DNA of 8,700 bases from Actinomycetota bacterium (GCA_009702305.1 WLIH01000070.1:1-8700); one strand, 5' to 3'. Shown: positions 1 to 6,994, counted from the first letter of the stretch. Program-made: numbers and translations. Notes: generated from the letters alone by a model not told the origin.

Positions 1-134
1 GTCATCGGGTCGTCGGTGTCGAAGCGCTCCTCGCGCAGCATCCGGGCGAAGACGTCGAGGCAGCGGCGCACCTTCTCCCGGTGACGGGTGCGGTCGGCCC
101 GGGTGAACTCCTGCGCATCGACCTCTTCGCCCAT
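1..134 (-). CDS. Glutamate-cysteine ligase-like protein (GCS2 family), N-terminal fragment
   Basis: This is a partial gene: it starts at the ATG at 134 and runs leftward off the window, so only 44 codons are visible. The peptide opens MGEEVDAQEFTRADRTRHRE and continues with a basic/acidic helix (KVRRCLDVFARMLREERFD) to TDDPM. From memory of the family, this matches the start of the actinobacterial glutamate-cysteine ligase-like proteins of the GCS2 (ATP-grasp-like carboxylate-amine ligase) group, which usually continue into a TGLE(V/I)ELN motif just past the edge. The catalytic domain is not visible, so activity cannot be judged. Actinobacteria mostly use mycothiol, so many members of this group may not make gamma-glutamylcysteine. 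The start is 28 bp after the DUF4192 stop on the same strand, which suggests co-transcription. No good Shine-Dalgarno lies at the usual distance; a GGGGGAG run is about 18 nt upstream. Confidence 0.72.
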   Translation of the reverse strand, partial: MGEEVDAQEFTRADRTRHREKVRRCLDVFARMLREERFDTDDPM

Positions 135-162
135 GGCGACAACGTAGTGCCACTCCCCCGAC

Positions 163-1158
163 TCACGCGGAGGCGTCGAGCCCGTCCTCCCAGTGCCAGC
201 CGCCGCTCATGGTCTCCGGCGGCATCGCCTGCTGCAGGGCGTCCTCGACGAGCCTGGCCAAGGAGTAGTCGGGGTGGTGCTCGCGGCAGCGGTCGACAGC
301 GCACCACGCCAGGGCGCCGTGGCCGGCCAGCCACGCGGCGACGCCGAGGAGGGACGCCGGAGCGGCCAGCAGCGCAGCAGGGGCGCGCCGCACGAGGTCG
401 GTCCACAGCTCGACGTGCTGGTCGACCGGGGCATCGAGCATCAGGTGCCAGGCGGCATCGCGGACCCGCACCGTCGTGATCGCCAGCAGGATCGAGGCGG
501 CCTCCGCGTCCGACGGCACGGTGCGGTGCTCGATGTGGTGGGCGATCGTGCCGCGCACCCAGACCGCCACCGCTCGCCAGTCGCCGCGCGCGACCGGCCC
601 GACCGGCGGCTCCTCCAGCGCCAGGCTCACCGCAGCGACGCGCTCGGGATCCGCGGCGACGGAGCGCGCCAGCTCGGCACGCGTGCCGTGGACCACGCGT
701 CCGGCGACGACCGCTTGGGCTGCGAACCGGTGCTCGCTCACGTCGTAGGGCACCCCGTCGGCCGGCAGCCCAGCGCGCTGGCCGACGGCGGGGCGCCAGC
801 GCAGGCCGTCGGCGTGGAGCGCGTCGATCACCTCGATGCCGGAGCCGGTGAATGCCGCGACCAGCACGGCGGCGGCACGCCGGGCGAGGTCGGCGTCCTC
901 GGTGTGGACCACGAAGGCCACCAGCCGCACCCCGTGCCGCTCCGCCGGCTCCAGCAGCGCGTCGCTCAGGTCGTCGAGGAGGTCGGGACGCTCCGGCGGT
1001 GGCAGGTCGACGCGGGCGTGGAAGGCCCGGCGCGCCGCGAAGGTCAGCATCACGACGGAGTCCTCCGGGGTGAAGCCGATGACGAGCGGGACCATCGCCA
1101 GGAGATCGTCGGGGCAGTGGGCGGTCAGGGTCGGGGGTGCGCTGAGGTCGTCGGTCAT
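163..1158 (-). CDS. DUF4192 domain-containing protein
   Basis: A 331-residue protein of the actinobacterial DUF4192 family, whose molecular function is unknown. The family signature is near the N-terminus: PDDLLAMVPLVIGFTPEDSV followed by VMLTFAARR, then an alternating hydrophobic/acidic core including LVAFVVHTED and a C-terminal half rich in Ala/Leu helices (AAPASLLGVAAWLAGHGALAW) ending in HWEDGLDASA. There is no signal peptide and no clear membrane segment, so it is probably cytoplasmic. The ATG at 1158 is chosen because a GAGG Shine-Dalgarno lies 8 nt upstream and the family homology begins right after it; the frame stays open far upstream only as antisense of dinB. It is divergent from dinB and upstream of the glutamate-cysteine ligase-like gene, with which it may form an operon. 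No catalytic motif is recognisable. Confidence 0.88.
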   Translation of the reverse strand: MTDDLSAPPTLTAHCPDDLLAMVPLVIGFTPEDSVVMLTFAARRAFHARVDLPPPERPDLLDDLSDALLEPAERHGVRLVAFVVHTEDADLARRAAAVLVAAFTGSGIEVIDALHADGLRWRPAVGQRAGLPADGVPYDVSEHRFAAQAVVAGRVVHGTRAELARSVAADPERVAAVSLALEEPPVGPVARGDWRAVAVWVRGTIAHHIEHRTVPSDAEAASILLAITTVRVRDAAWHLMLDAPVDQHVELWTDLVRRAPAALLAAPASLLGVAAWLAGHGALAWCAVDRCREHHPDYSLARLVEDALQQAMPPETMSGGWHWEDGLDASA

Positions 1159-1292
1159 GCCGCGAGCCTCATCGGCGCGGGCGGCGTCCGGGGCGCCCCG
1201 CCTGCGGTCTGGGGAGACGCGGCCCGGAGGCGGCGTCGTGGACGGCTCGTGGCCCGCCGACGTGAGGACCCGTCGATGTGGGCGGGCGCCGG

Positions 1293-1298
1293 TACGGT
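1293..1298 (+). promoter_or_regulatory. Candidate -10 box (TACGGT) for leaderless dinB transcript
   Basis: TACGGT fits the actinobacterial -10 pattern TANNNT and ends 7 nt before the GTG at 1306, the spacing expected if transcription starts on the first base of the start codon. No good -35 hexamer is visible around 1270-1275, which is common for such promoters. No actinobacterial LexA box (GAAC-N4-GTTC) is visible between dinB and DUF4192. Confidence 0.45.
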
Positions 1299-1305
1299 GC
1301 GGCGT

Positions 1306-2676
1306 GTGCGCACGCAGGCCTCGATCCTCCACCTGGATCTCGACGCCTTCTTCGCGGCGGTCGAGCAGCGGGACAAGCCGTCGCTGCGGGGCAAGCCCGT
1401 CGTGGTCGGAGGCACGGGCGGCCGGGGCGTGGTCGCCACGGCGTCGTACGAGGCCCGGATCTACGGCGTCCGCTCGGCGATGTCGACCCGGGAGGCTCGG
1501 GCGCGCTGCCCGCACGCGGCCTTCCTGTCCGGGCGCTTCCACGCCTACCGCGAGGCGAGCGCCCAGGTGATGAGCCTGCTGCGGGCCGTCTCGCCCCTGG
1601 TGGAGCCCCTCTCGCTGGACGAGGCCTTCGTGGATCTCGAGCGCTCCGACCTGCCGGACCTCGAGGTCGAGACGGTCACGGCACTGGCCGCCGAGCTGCG
1701 CCGCCGGGTCACCGAGGTCACCGACGGCCTGACGGCGTCGGTCGGGCTGGGCACCAGCAAGTTCATCGCCAAGGTGGCCAGCGAGATCGACAAGCCCGAC
1801 GGCCTCACCGTCGTGGTGCCGGGCACCGAGCAGGAGCTGCTGCGCCCGATGCACGTCAGCGTGATCCCCGGGGTGGGACCGGCCACCAGCGAGCGACTCC
1901 GGCGAGCCGGCATCCATACGGTCGCCGAGCTGGAGTCGGTCAGTGCCGACGAGCTGGTGCGCCTGGTCGGCAAGGCGCAGGGCACCAGTCTCTGGCACTT
2001 GGCGCGTGCGCTCGACGACCGCCCGGTGGTCGCCGAGCGGGAGACCAAGTCGGTGAGCGTCGAGGGCACCTACGACACGGACCTGACCGACCGGACGCTG
2101 ATGGAGGGGCTGCTGACCCGTCAGGCCTCCGAGGTCGCCGCCCGGCTGATCAAGCACGGCCTGTCCGGGCGCACGATCTCGATCAAGGTGCGCCTGCACG
2201 ACTTCACCACGCTGAGCCGCTCCACCACCCTGACCTCCCCGACCGACGCCGCCTCGGTCATCGCCCGCCTCGCACGCTCCCTCCTGGTCGACCTCGACAC
2301 CTCGGGCGGCGTGCGGCTGCTGGGCGTGGGGGTCTCCGGTCTGGCGGACTGGATCCAGGACGACCTGTTCGCCGACGCCGAGGACGCTGGCCCCGACGGG
2401 CCCGACCTCGCGGCCCCCGGGCCCGAGCCGGAGCTCCCGACCCGGCACCGCAGCGGCTGGTCGCCCGGCATGGACGTCGTGCACGCCGAGCTCGGACGCG
2501 GGTGGGTCTGGGGCTCGGGTCGCGGGGTGGTCACCGTGCGCTTCGAGACGGCCGACTCCCCGGCGGGGCCGGTGCGGTCGTACGCCGTCGACGATCCCGA
2601 CCTCAGCGTGTGGGAGCCGCAGGAGCCCGCGAGCGAGTCCGCTACGACGAGCGGGACGACGGGCTCGCCGGGGTGA
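1306..2676 (+). CDS. dinB: DNA polymerase IV (Y-family translesion polymerase)
   Basis: A 456-residue Y-family polymerase that inserts nucleotides opposite damaged or distorted template bases. The palm/finger core holds HLDLDAFFAAVEQRD with the metal-binding D11 and steric-gate F16, then YEARIYGVRSAM, and SLDEAFVDL with catalytic D105 and E106; ASVGLGTSKFIAKVASEIDK follows. The thumb contains the helix-hairpin-helix IPGVGP at about 187-192, and the little finger spans about 246-345. After it comes QDDLF (351-355), which fits the sliding-clamp-binding consensus QxxLF, then a Pro/Asp-rich linker and a C-terminal module at about 385-445 (WSPGMDVVH...GWVWGSG...VTVRF) resembling Tudor/SH3-like folds. 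E. coli Pol IV (351 aa) lacks this module. The GTG at 1306 is preferred because it sits at a leaderless distance from TACGGT and matches family N-termini. An in-frame ATG at 1276 with GAGG 8 nt upstream would add 10 residues (MWAGAGTVRR) and cannot be excluded. The 3' end overlaps pxpC by 35 bp. Confidence 0.95.
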   Translation: MRTQASILHLDLDAFFAAVEQRDKPSLRGKPVVVGGTGGRGVVATASYEARIYGVRSAMSTREARARCPHAAFLSGRFHAYREASAQVMSLLRAVSPLVEPLSLDEAFVDLERSDLPDLEVETVTALAAELRRRVTEVTDGLTASVGLGTSKFIAKVASEIDKPDGLTVVVPGTEQELLRPMHVSVIPGVGPATSERLRRAGIHTVAELESVSADELVRLVGKAQGTSLWHLARALDDRPVVAERETKSVSVEGTYDTDLTDRTLMEGLLTRQASEVAARLIKHGLSGRTISIKVRLHDFTTLSRSTTLTSPTDAASVIARLARSLLVDLDTSGGVRLLGVGVSGLADWIQDDLFADAEDAGPDGPDLAAPGPEPELPTRHRSGWSPGMDVVHAELGRGWVWGSGRGVVTVRFETADSPAGPVRSYAVDDPDLSVWEPQEPASESATTSGTTGSPG

Positions 2677-3508
2677 ACCGGACCGGCTCCCCCGGTCGCA
2701 GCTGGGCGCACTGCCACAGGTCGTCGGCCTCGACGACCCCCACCACCGGGTAGCCGCCCGTCGGCGGGTGGTCGGCCAGGAACACGACAGGCTGTCCGTC
2801 CGGCGGCACCTGCACCGCGCCCAGGATCATGCCCTCGCTCGCGAGCTCTCCGCGGTCGGTGCGGGCGACGGGGGGGCCGCTCAGGCGCAGCCCGATCCGG
2901 TCCGAGTCGCCCTGCACCGACCAGGTCGTCGCGCAGAGCCGCTCGAGCGCGTCCGGGGCGAAGTGCTCCGGTCGCGGTCCGGGATGCACTCGCAGCGGCC
3001 CGGACGCAGGCGGTCGCGGAGTCTCCAGCGCCCGGGGCTCCCCGAGCCTTTCCCCGAGGCTCAGGTGATCGCCGGCCGCCACCCGGGGCGGACCGACCCA
3101 CGCGAGCGTGTCGGTGGAGCGCGATCCGAGCACCGGCTCGACGCCGACGCCACCGGCGAGCGCCAGGTAGGTCCGCGCGCCGGCGTACGCCGCCCCGATC
3201 CGCAGCACCGCGCCCGGCGGCACCCACTCGGGCCGGCTGTGGCCGCGGGCGATGCCGTCGACGTCGATCGCCGCCGCTGCCCCGCAGACGGCCACCCAGG
3301 TGCCGGACGTGCAGCGCACCCGCAGCCCGCCGAGCAACGTCTCGAGCACGGCCGCGTCGGCGGGGTTGCCGACCAGCCGGTTGGCGAGCTGAGCGGCCGG
3401 CCGATCGAGCGCGCCCGCGCGCGGGACCCCGAGATGCGCGAATCCGGGCCGGCCCTGGTCCTGGACGGTGGTCATCAACCCCGCCTCGAGCACCTCGATG
3501 CCGCTCAT
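2642..3508 (-). CDS. pxpC: 5-oxoprolinase subunit C (biotin-dependent carboxyltransferase-like, KipA family)
   Basis: A 288-residue protein matching the KipA/PxpC (AHS2) family. With PxpA and PxpB it forms the ATP-dependent 5-oxoprolinase that opens 5-oxo-L-proline (pyroglutamate) to L-glutamate in the cytoplasm. Family motifs appear in order: GLMTTVQDQGRPGFAHLGVP near residue 10, ANRLVGNPADAAVLETLLGG at about 40-60, a GDSDRIGLRLSG stretch in the second half, and VPPDGQPVVFLADHPPTGGY plus LRPGEPVRF at the C-terminus. Length is slightly below the roughly 310 residues usual for the family. The ATG at 3508 shares ATGA with the pxpB stop. No Shine-Dalgarno precedes it, so translation probably depends on ribosomes arriving from pxpB. 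Its last 35 bp overlap the end of convergent dinB, and the tail (ASPSSRSS) is low-complexity. The family was long annotated as allophanate hydrolase subunit 2, but no urea carboxylase is nearby. Confidence 0.93.
   Translation of the reverse strand: MSGIEVLEAGLMTTVQDQGRPGFAHLGVPRAGALDRPAAQLANRLVGNPADAAVLETLLGGLRVRCTSGTWVAVCGAAAAIDVDGIARGHSRPEWVPPGAVLRIGAAYAGARTYLALAGGVGVEPVLGSRSTDTLAWVGPPRVAAGDHLSLGERLGEPRALETPRPPASGPLRVHPGPRPEHFAPDALERLCATTWSVQGDSDRIGLRLSGPPVARTDRGELASEGMILGAVQVPPDGQPVVFLADHPPTGGYPVVGVVEADDLWQCAQLRPGEPVRFTPASPSSRSS
2681..2697 (+). terminator. Short hairpin just after dinB stop (weak terminator candidate)
   Basis: GACCGG (2681-2686) pairs with CCGGTC (2692-2697) over a 5-nt loop, beginning 4 nt after the dinB stop and lying inside pxpC. 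There is no T-tract. A 6-bp GC stem is common by chance in DNA of this composition, so this is only a candidate. Confidence 0.2.
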
Positions 3509-4089
3509 CGCGCCACGAACCGCACCCGCGTGCCGGGCGCCAGCAGGGCCGGATCGGGCCGGGTGGGATCCCAGAGGACCAGGTCGGTGCGGCCGATCAG
3601 CTGCCAGCCGCCAGGTGAGGCCGTCGGGTAGATGCCGCACCACGAGCCGGCGAGAGCGACCGAGCCGGGGGCCACCCGCGGGCGGGGTGAGTCGAGACGG
3701 GGCACCGACCAGCCCAGCCCGTCGAGGTAGGCGAACCCGGGAGCGAAGCCGCAGAACGACGACACCAGCTCGGCGTCCGTGTGGCGGCGCACGACCTCGT
3801 CGACGTCGACGCCCCAGTGCTCGGCCACGCGGACGAGGTCCGGCCCGTCGTAGATCGTCGGCACCTCGACGAGCCGACCGCGCGGGCGCTCCGCCGTCGG
3901 CTGCCAGCCGCGCACCGCGTCGGCGGCCCGAGTCAGGTCGGCGACGCCGTCGAGCAGCACCGTGCACGCGGCCGGCACCACCTCGACGGCCTCCACCGCG
4001 GTGCGCGCCCAGGAGGCCAGCGCGAGGGCCTCCCCGGCGTCGGCCACCTCGACCAGCAGGGCGTGCGGGCCGACCGGTCGCTGGCGCAT
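3505..4089 (-). CDS. pxpB: 5-oxoprolinase subunit B (KipI family)
   Basis: A 194-residue protein of the KipI/PxpB (AHS1) family, the partner of PxpC in the 5-oxoprolinase complex. The hallmark block is complete: FCGFAPGFAYLDGLG at mid-protein, VPRLDSPRPRVAPGSVALAG, then GIYPTASPGGWQLIGRTD, and the C-terminal LLAPGTRVRFVAR. The N-terminal half carries the usual shorter domain (TVLLDGVADL, RLVEVPTIYDGPDL). Length is slightly short compared with about 220-240 residues in many relatives. The ATG at 4089 overlaps the pxpA stop as TGATG, and the stop overlaps the pxpC start as ATGA. No Shine-Dalgarno is seen before the start, so coupling to pxpA is likely. In Bacillus subtilis KipI also inhibits the sporulation kinase KinA, but nothing here suggests that role. 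Confidence 0.94.
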   Translation of the reverse strand: MRQRPVGPHALLVEVADAGEALALASWARTAVEAVEVVPAACTVLLDGVADLTRAADAVRGWQPTAERPRGRLVEVPTIYDGPDLVRVAEHWGVDVDEVVRRHTDAELVSSFCGFAPGFAYLDGLGWSVPRLDSPRPRVAPGSVALAGSWCGIYPTASPGGWQLIGRTDLVLWDPTRPDPALLAPGTRVRFVAR

Positions 4090-4772
4090 CACAGCCCGCG
4101 CAGCCCGAGGCCGGCCGCCTCCAACGCCCGGCGTACGCCGACAGCGTGCGCCACCGCGCCGGGGTGGTCGCCGTGCACGCACAGCGAGTCGACGTCCGGC
4201 GCGAGCAGCACGGCCCGCTCGGCGATCGCCGCGCCGTCGCCCAGCACCGCGCCGGGCTCGGTGCGCGGGCGCAGCCGGCCGTCCGGCCCGGAGGCACGGT
4301 CGGGGAAGCCCTCGTGGTGGACGGTGCGTCCCGCCGCAATCGCACCGCGCAGGAGCACGCCGTCCATGCCGAGCACCGGGAGGCCGCCCGACCCGTCCAG
4401 CACCGCCCGCGCCTGGTCCTCGTCGTCGAGTGTGCGGTGGTAGAGCGCGCCGTGGGCCTTGACGTAGCGCACCTGCGAGCCCGCCTCGGCGGCGATCGCC
4501 GTGAGCGTGCCGACCTGGTCGGCGACCTGCTCGCGCAGCTCCTCGTAGCCGACGTCGCGGGCGATCCGTCCGAAGCCGGCCCGGTCGGCGTACGAGACCT
4601 GGGCGCCGACCGAGACCCCTCGCTCCGCGGCCTCCACGCACACCGCGCGCATGATCGCGACCGACCCGGCGTGGTAGCCGCAGGCGACGTTGGCGCTGGT
4701 CACGACGGCGAGCAGGGCGGCGTCGTCGGTGACCTCCTCACCGAGGTCCGCGTTCAGGTCGACGTACCGCAC
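4089..4772 (-). CDS. pxpA: 5-oxoprolinase subunit A (LamB/YcsF family)
   Basis: A 227-residue member of the LamB/YcsF family, a TIM-barrel-like subunit of ATP-dependent 5-oxoprolinase. Diagnostic motifs run in order: VDLNADLGEE at the N-terminus, TSANVACGYHAGS at about 25-37, GAQVSYADRAGFGR at about 56-70, VRYVKAHGALYH at about 102-113, HHEGFPDRASGPDGRLRPR at mid-protein and SLCVHGDHPGA near the C-terminus. Compared with the consensus recalled for the family, GAHPSYPD reads GAQVSYAD and VKPHGALYN reads VKAHGALYH. I recall the QVSY variant as common in actinobacteria. The protein is slightly short against about 245-255 residues. The start is GTG at 4772: family homology begins there, TAGCGT lies 6 nt upstream, and no Shine-Dalgarno exists on this strand, so a leaderless start is likely. 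It heads the pxpABC operon and is divergent from the protease gene. Confidence 0.93.
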   Translation of the reverse strand: MRYVDLNADLGEEVTDDAALLAVVTSANVACGYHAGSVAIMRAVCVEAAERGVSVGAQVSYADRAGFGRIARDVGYEELREQVADQVGTLTAIAAEAGSQVRYVKAHGALYHRTLDDEDQARAVLDGSGGLPVLGMDGVLLRGAIAAGRTVHHEGFPDRASGPDGRLRPRTEPGAVLGDGAAIAERAVLLAPDVDSLCVHGDHPGAVAHAVGVRRALEAAGLGLRGL

Positions 4773-4778
4773 AGGAGG

Positions 4779-4784
4779 ACGCTA
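4779..4784 (-). promoter_or_regulatory. Candidate -10 box (TAGCGT) for leaderless pxpABC
   Basis: Read on the minus strand, TAGCGT fits TANNNT and is followed by 6 nt (CCTCCT) and then the pxpA GTG, so transcription should begin at or next to the start codon. No convincing -35 is seen. The bases just before the GTG are anti-Shine-Dalgarno-like, which argues against leadered initiation. Confidence 0.5.
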
Positions 4785-4796
4785 GCGAGCAACGCT

Positions 4797-4802
4797 TAGG
4801 GT
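4797..4802 (+). promoter_or_regulatory. Candidate -10 box (TAGGGT) for the leaderless S9 protease gene
   Basis: TAGGGT fits TANNNT and ends 6 nt (CGCGAC) before the ATG at 4809, placing the expected transcription start at the initiation codon. There is no Shine-Dalgarno at usable distance; the AGGAGG at 4773-4778 is 30 nt from the ATG. It lies 12 bp from the opposing pxpA -10 box, so the two promoters overlap. Confidence 0.5.
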
Positions 4803-4808
4803 CGCGAC

Positions 4809-6986
4809 ATGCAGCCACCCGTCGCCGAACGCCGCCCCACCAGCCGGGAGATCCACGGTCTGACCCGCACCGACGACTACGAGTGGCTGCGCGAGAAGGA
4901 CTCCGACGACGTCACGGCCTATCTCGAGGCCGAGAACGCCTGGACCCAGGACCGCACGGCCCACCTCGCCGACCTGCGCCAGTCGATCTTCGACGCGATC
5001 AAGGAGCGCACCCTCGAGACCGATCTGTCCGTGCCGACCCGCAGCCGCGGCTACTGGTACTACGGGCGCTCCTTCGAGGGCAAGGAGTACGGCGCGAGCT
5101 GCCGGGTGCCCGTGAGCGCACCCGACGACTGGACCCCGCCGACTCCTGCCGCCGACTGCGCACCCGACCAGCCGGCGCTGCCCGGCGAGCAGGTGCTGCT
5201 CGACCTCGACGCGCTGGCCGAGGGCCACGAGTTCTTCTCCCTGGGCGGATCGAGCGTGAGCCCCGACGCCCGGCTGCTCGCCTATGCCGTCGACGTGGTG
5301 GGCGACGAGCGCTACACGGTTCGCTTCAAGGACCTCGACAGCGGCGAGCTGCTCGACGACCAGCTGACAGGTGTGATGGGTGGCGCCACCTGGGACCGCG
5401 CCGGTGAGAACGTCTACTACGCCACGGTCGACGAGTCCTGGCGCCCCGACAAGGTGTGGCGACACCGGCTCGGCACCACGCAGGCCGACGACGAGCTGGT
5501 GCACCACGAGCTCGACGGCCGTTTCTTCACCGGGGTGGGCCGGACCCGCAGCGACCGCTTCCTGGTCGTCATGGCCGGGTCCAAGATCACCTCGGAGTAC
5601 CACTTCCTCGACGCCGACGACCCCGACGCAGGCTGGCAGGTCTTCGCCGAGCGCGTCGAGGGGCTGGAGTACTCCCTCGACCACGCGGTCGTCGCCGGCG
5701 AGGACGTCTTCGTCGTCACGCACAACGCCACCGGCCCGGACTTCGAGATCGGCCTGGCGCCGGTCGCCCCCACCCCCGCGGCCGGCTGGCGTCCCCTGGT
5801 CCCGCACCGGGCGTCGGTCCGGATCGAGGACGTCGACGCGTTCGCCAGTCACCTGGTGGTGCACCAGCGCAGCGACGGACTGACCCAGCTGCGCATCCTC
5901 GAGCTCGGGCCCGACGGCGTCACCGACGACTACCTGGTCGGCTTCGACGACGAGATCTACACCGTCGGCTCCGGCGGCAACCCCAACTTCCACCAGCCGA
6001 CCGTGCGCATCGGCTACACGACGCTCGCCGTCCCCGCGTCGGTGCATGACTACGACGTCCGCACCCGCGAGCTGACGCTGCTGCGGCGTACGCCCGTGCT
6101 CGGCGGCTACGACCCTGCCGACTACGAGGAGCACCGCCTGTGGGCCGTCGCCGACGACGGCGCACGGGTCCCGATCTCGCTGGTCGTGCGCTCGGGCGCC
6201 CGCACCGACGGCCCGGTCCCGGTGCTGCTCTACGGCTACGGCTCCTACGAGGTCTCGATCGACCCCTACTTCTCGATCGCCCGGCTGGCCCTGCTCGACC
6301 GCGGCGCCGCCTTCGCGATCGCGCACGTGCGCGGTGGGGGCGAGATGGGCCGGCACTGGTACGACGACGGCAAGATGACCAAGAAACAGCACACGTTCTC
6401 CGACTTCATCGCGTGCGCGCGCCACCTGGTCGACACCGGCTGGGCCAGCACCGACACCCTGGTCGCGGAGGGCGCGAGCGCCGGCGGCCTGCTGATGGGC
6501 GCCGTGGTCAACCAGGCCCCTGAGCTGTTCGCCGGCATCGTGGCGGGCGTCCCGTTCGTCGACGCCCTCACCACCATGCTCGACTCGACGCTGCCGCTGA
6601 CCGTCACGGAGTACGACGAGTGGGGCAATCCCGAGGCCGACGCCGAGGTCTACGCGAGCATGGCGGCGTACGCGCCCTACGACAACGTGAGCGACCAGGC
6701 CTACCCGCCGATCCTCGCCGAGACCTCCCTCAATGACACCCGCGTGCTCTACGTCGAGCCGGCCAAGTGGGTGGCGAAGCTGCGGGCCACCGGTGCGGAC
6801 CTGCGCCCCGACGTCCTGCTGCGCTGCGAGATGTCCGGCGGTCACGGCGGGGTGTCGGGTCGCTACAAGTCCTGGCACGACCGGGCCTTCACCCTGGCCT
6901 GGATCCTGGACCGGATGGGCCTCGCCGCGGCGACCCCCTCGGCGCCCGCCCCATCCGCAACGGCGGCGGCACCGAAGACCCCGTGA
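4809..6986 (+). CDS. ptrB: S9 family serine peptidase, oligopeptidase B (protease II) type
   Basis: A 725-residue cytoplasmic prolyl-oligopeptidase-family enzyme; oligopeptidase B cleaves short peptides after Arg or Lys. The N-terminus (EIHGLTRTDDYEWLRE) is typical of the family and fixes the ATG at 4809. A seven-bladed propeller covers about 70-410 and the alpha/beta-hydrolase domain about 420-710. Family blocks include IAHVRGGGEMGRHWYDDGKM, the nucleophile elbow GASAGG with S557, TVTEYDEWGNPE, SLNDTRVLYVEP with D643, and GGHGGVSGRY with H679, so the catalytic triad S557-D643-H679 looks complete. By alignment from memory, E601 and D603 occupy the positions of the two acidic S1-pocket residues of E. 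coli oligopeptidase B (E576, E578), supporting basic-residue specificity. No signal peptide is present. The last ~25 residues are an Ala/Pro-rich tail. It is somewhat longer than E. coli PtrB (686 aa). Expression appears to come from its own leaderless promoter, divergent from pxpABC. Confidence 0.94.
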   Translation: MQPPVAERRPTSREIHGLTRTDDYEWLREKDSDDVTAYLEAENAWTQDRTAHLADLRQSIFDAIKERTLETDLSVPTRSRGYWYYGRSFEGKEYGASCRVPVSAPDDWTPPTPAADCAPDQPALPGEQVLLDLDALAEGHEFFSLGGSSVSPDARLLAYAVDVVGDERYTVRFKDLDSGELLDDQLTGVMGGATWDRAGENVYYATVDESWRPDKVWRHRLGTTQADDELVHHELDGRFFTGVGRTRSDRFLVVMAGSKITSEYHFLDADDPDAGWQVFAERVEGLEYSLDHAVVAGEDVFVVTHNATGPDFEIGLAPVAPTPAAGWRPLVPHRASVRIEDVDAFASHLVVHQRSDGLTQLRILELGPDGVTDDYLVGFDDEIYTVGSGGNPNFHQPTVRIGYTTLAVPASVHDYDVRTRELTLLRRTPVLGGYDPADYEEHRLWAVADDGARVPISLVVRSGARTDGPVPVLLYGYGSYEVSIDPYFSIARLALLDRGAAFAIAHVRGGGEMGRHWYDDGKMTKKQHTFSDFIACARHLVDTGWASTDTLVAEGASAGGLLMGAVVNQAPELFAGIVAGVPFVDALTTMLDSTLPLTVTEYDEWGNPEADAEVYASMAAYAPYDNVSDQAYPPILAETSLNDTRVLYVEPAKWVAKLRATGADLRPDVLLRCEMSGGHGGVSGRYKSWHDRAFTLAWILDRMGLAAATPSAPAPSATAAAPKTP

Positions 6987-6994
6987 CGGGCTGG

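Noticed and set aside
1190..1199. GGGGCGCCCC palindrome in the DUF4192-dinB gap as an operator
   Set aside because: A 10-bp all-GC palindrome is expected often in DNA of this composition and has no other support.
193..1275. Plus-strand extension of the dinB frame back to 193
   Set aside because: This part is antisense to DUF4192, has no recognisable motif, and Pol IV homology starts at about 1306.
1159..2484. Minus-strand open frame continuing upstream of the DUF4192 start through most of dinB
   Set aside because: It is antisense to dinB, with His/Asp/Gly/Arg-rich composition typical of GC-rich shadow frames; the RBS and family homology begin at 1158.
4773..4778. AGGAGG as ribosome binding site for the protease gene
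   Set aside because: It is 30 nt from the ATG at 4809 with no in-frame start nearer; on the other strand it simply precedes the pxpA GTG.
4782..6878. 698-codon minus-strand open frame opposite the protease gene
   Set aside because: Its sequence is a Val/Gly/Asp/His-rich mirror of the protease codons with no family motif, while the protease frame has a full catalytic triad.
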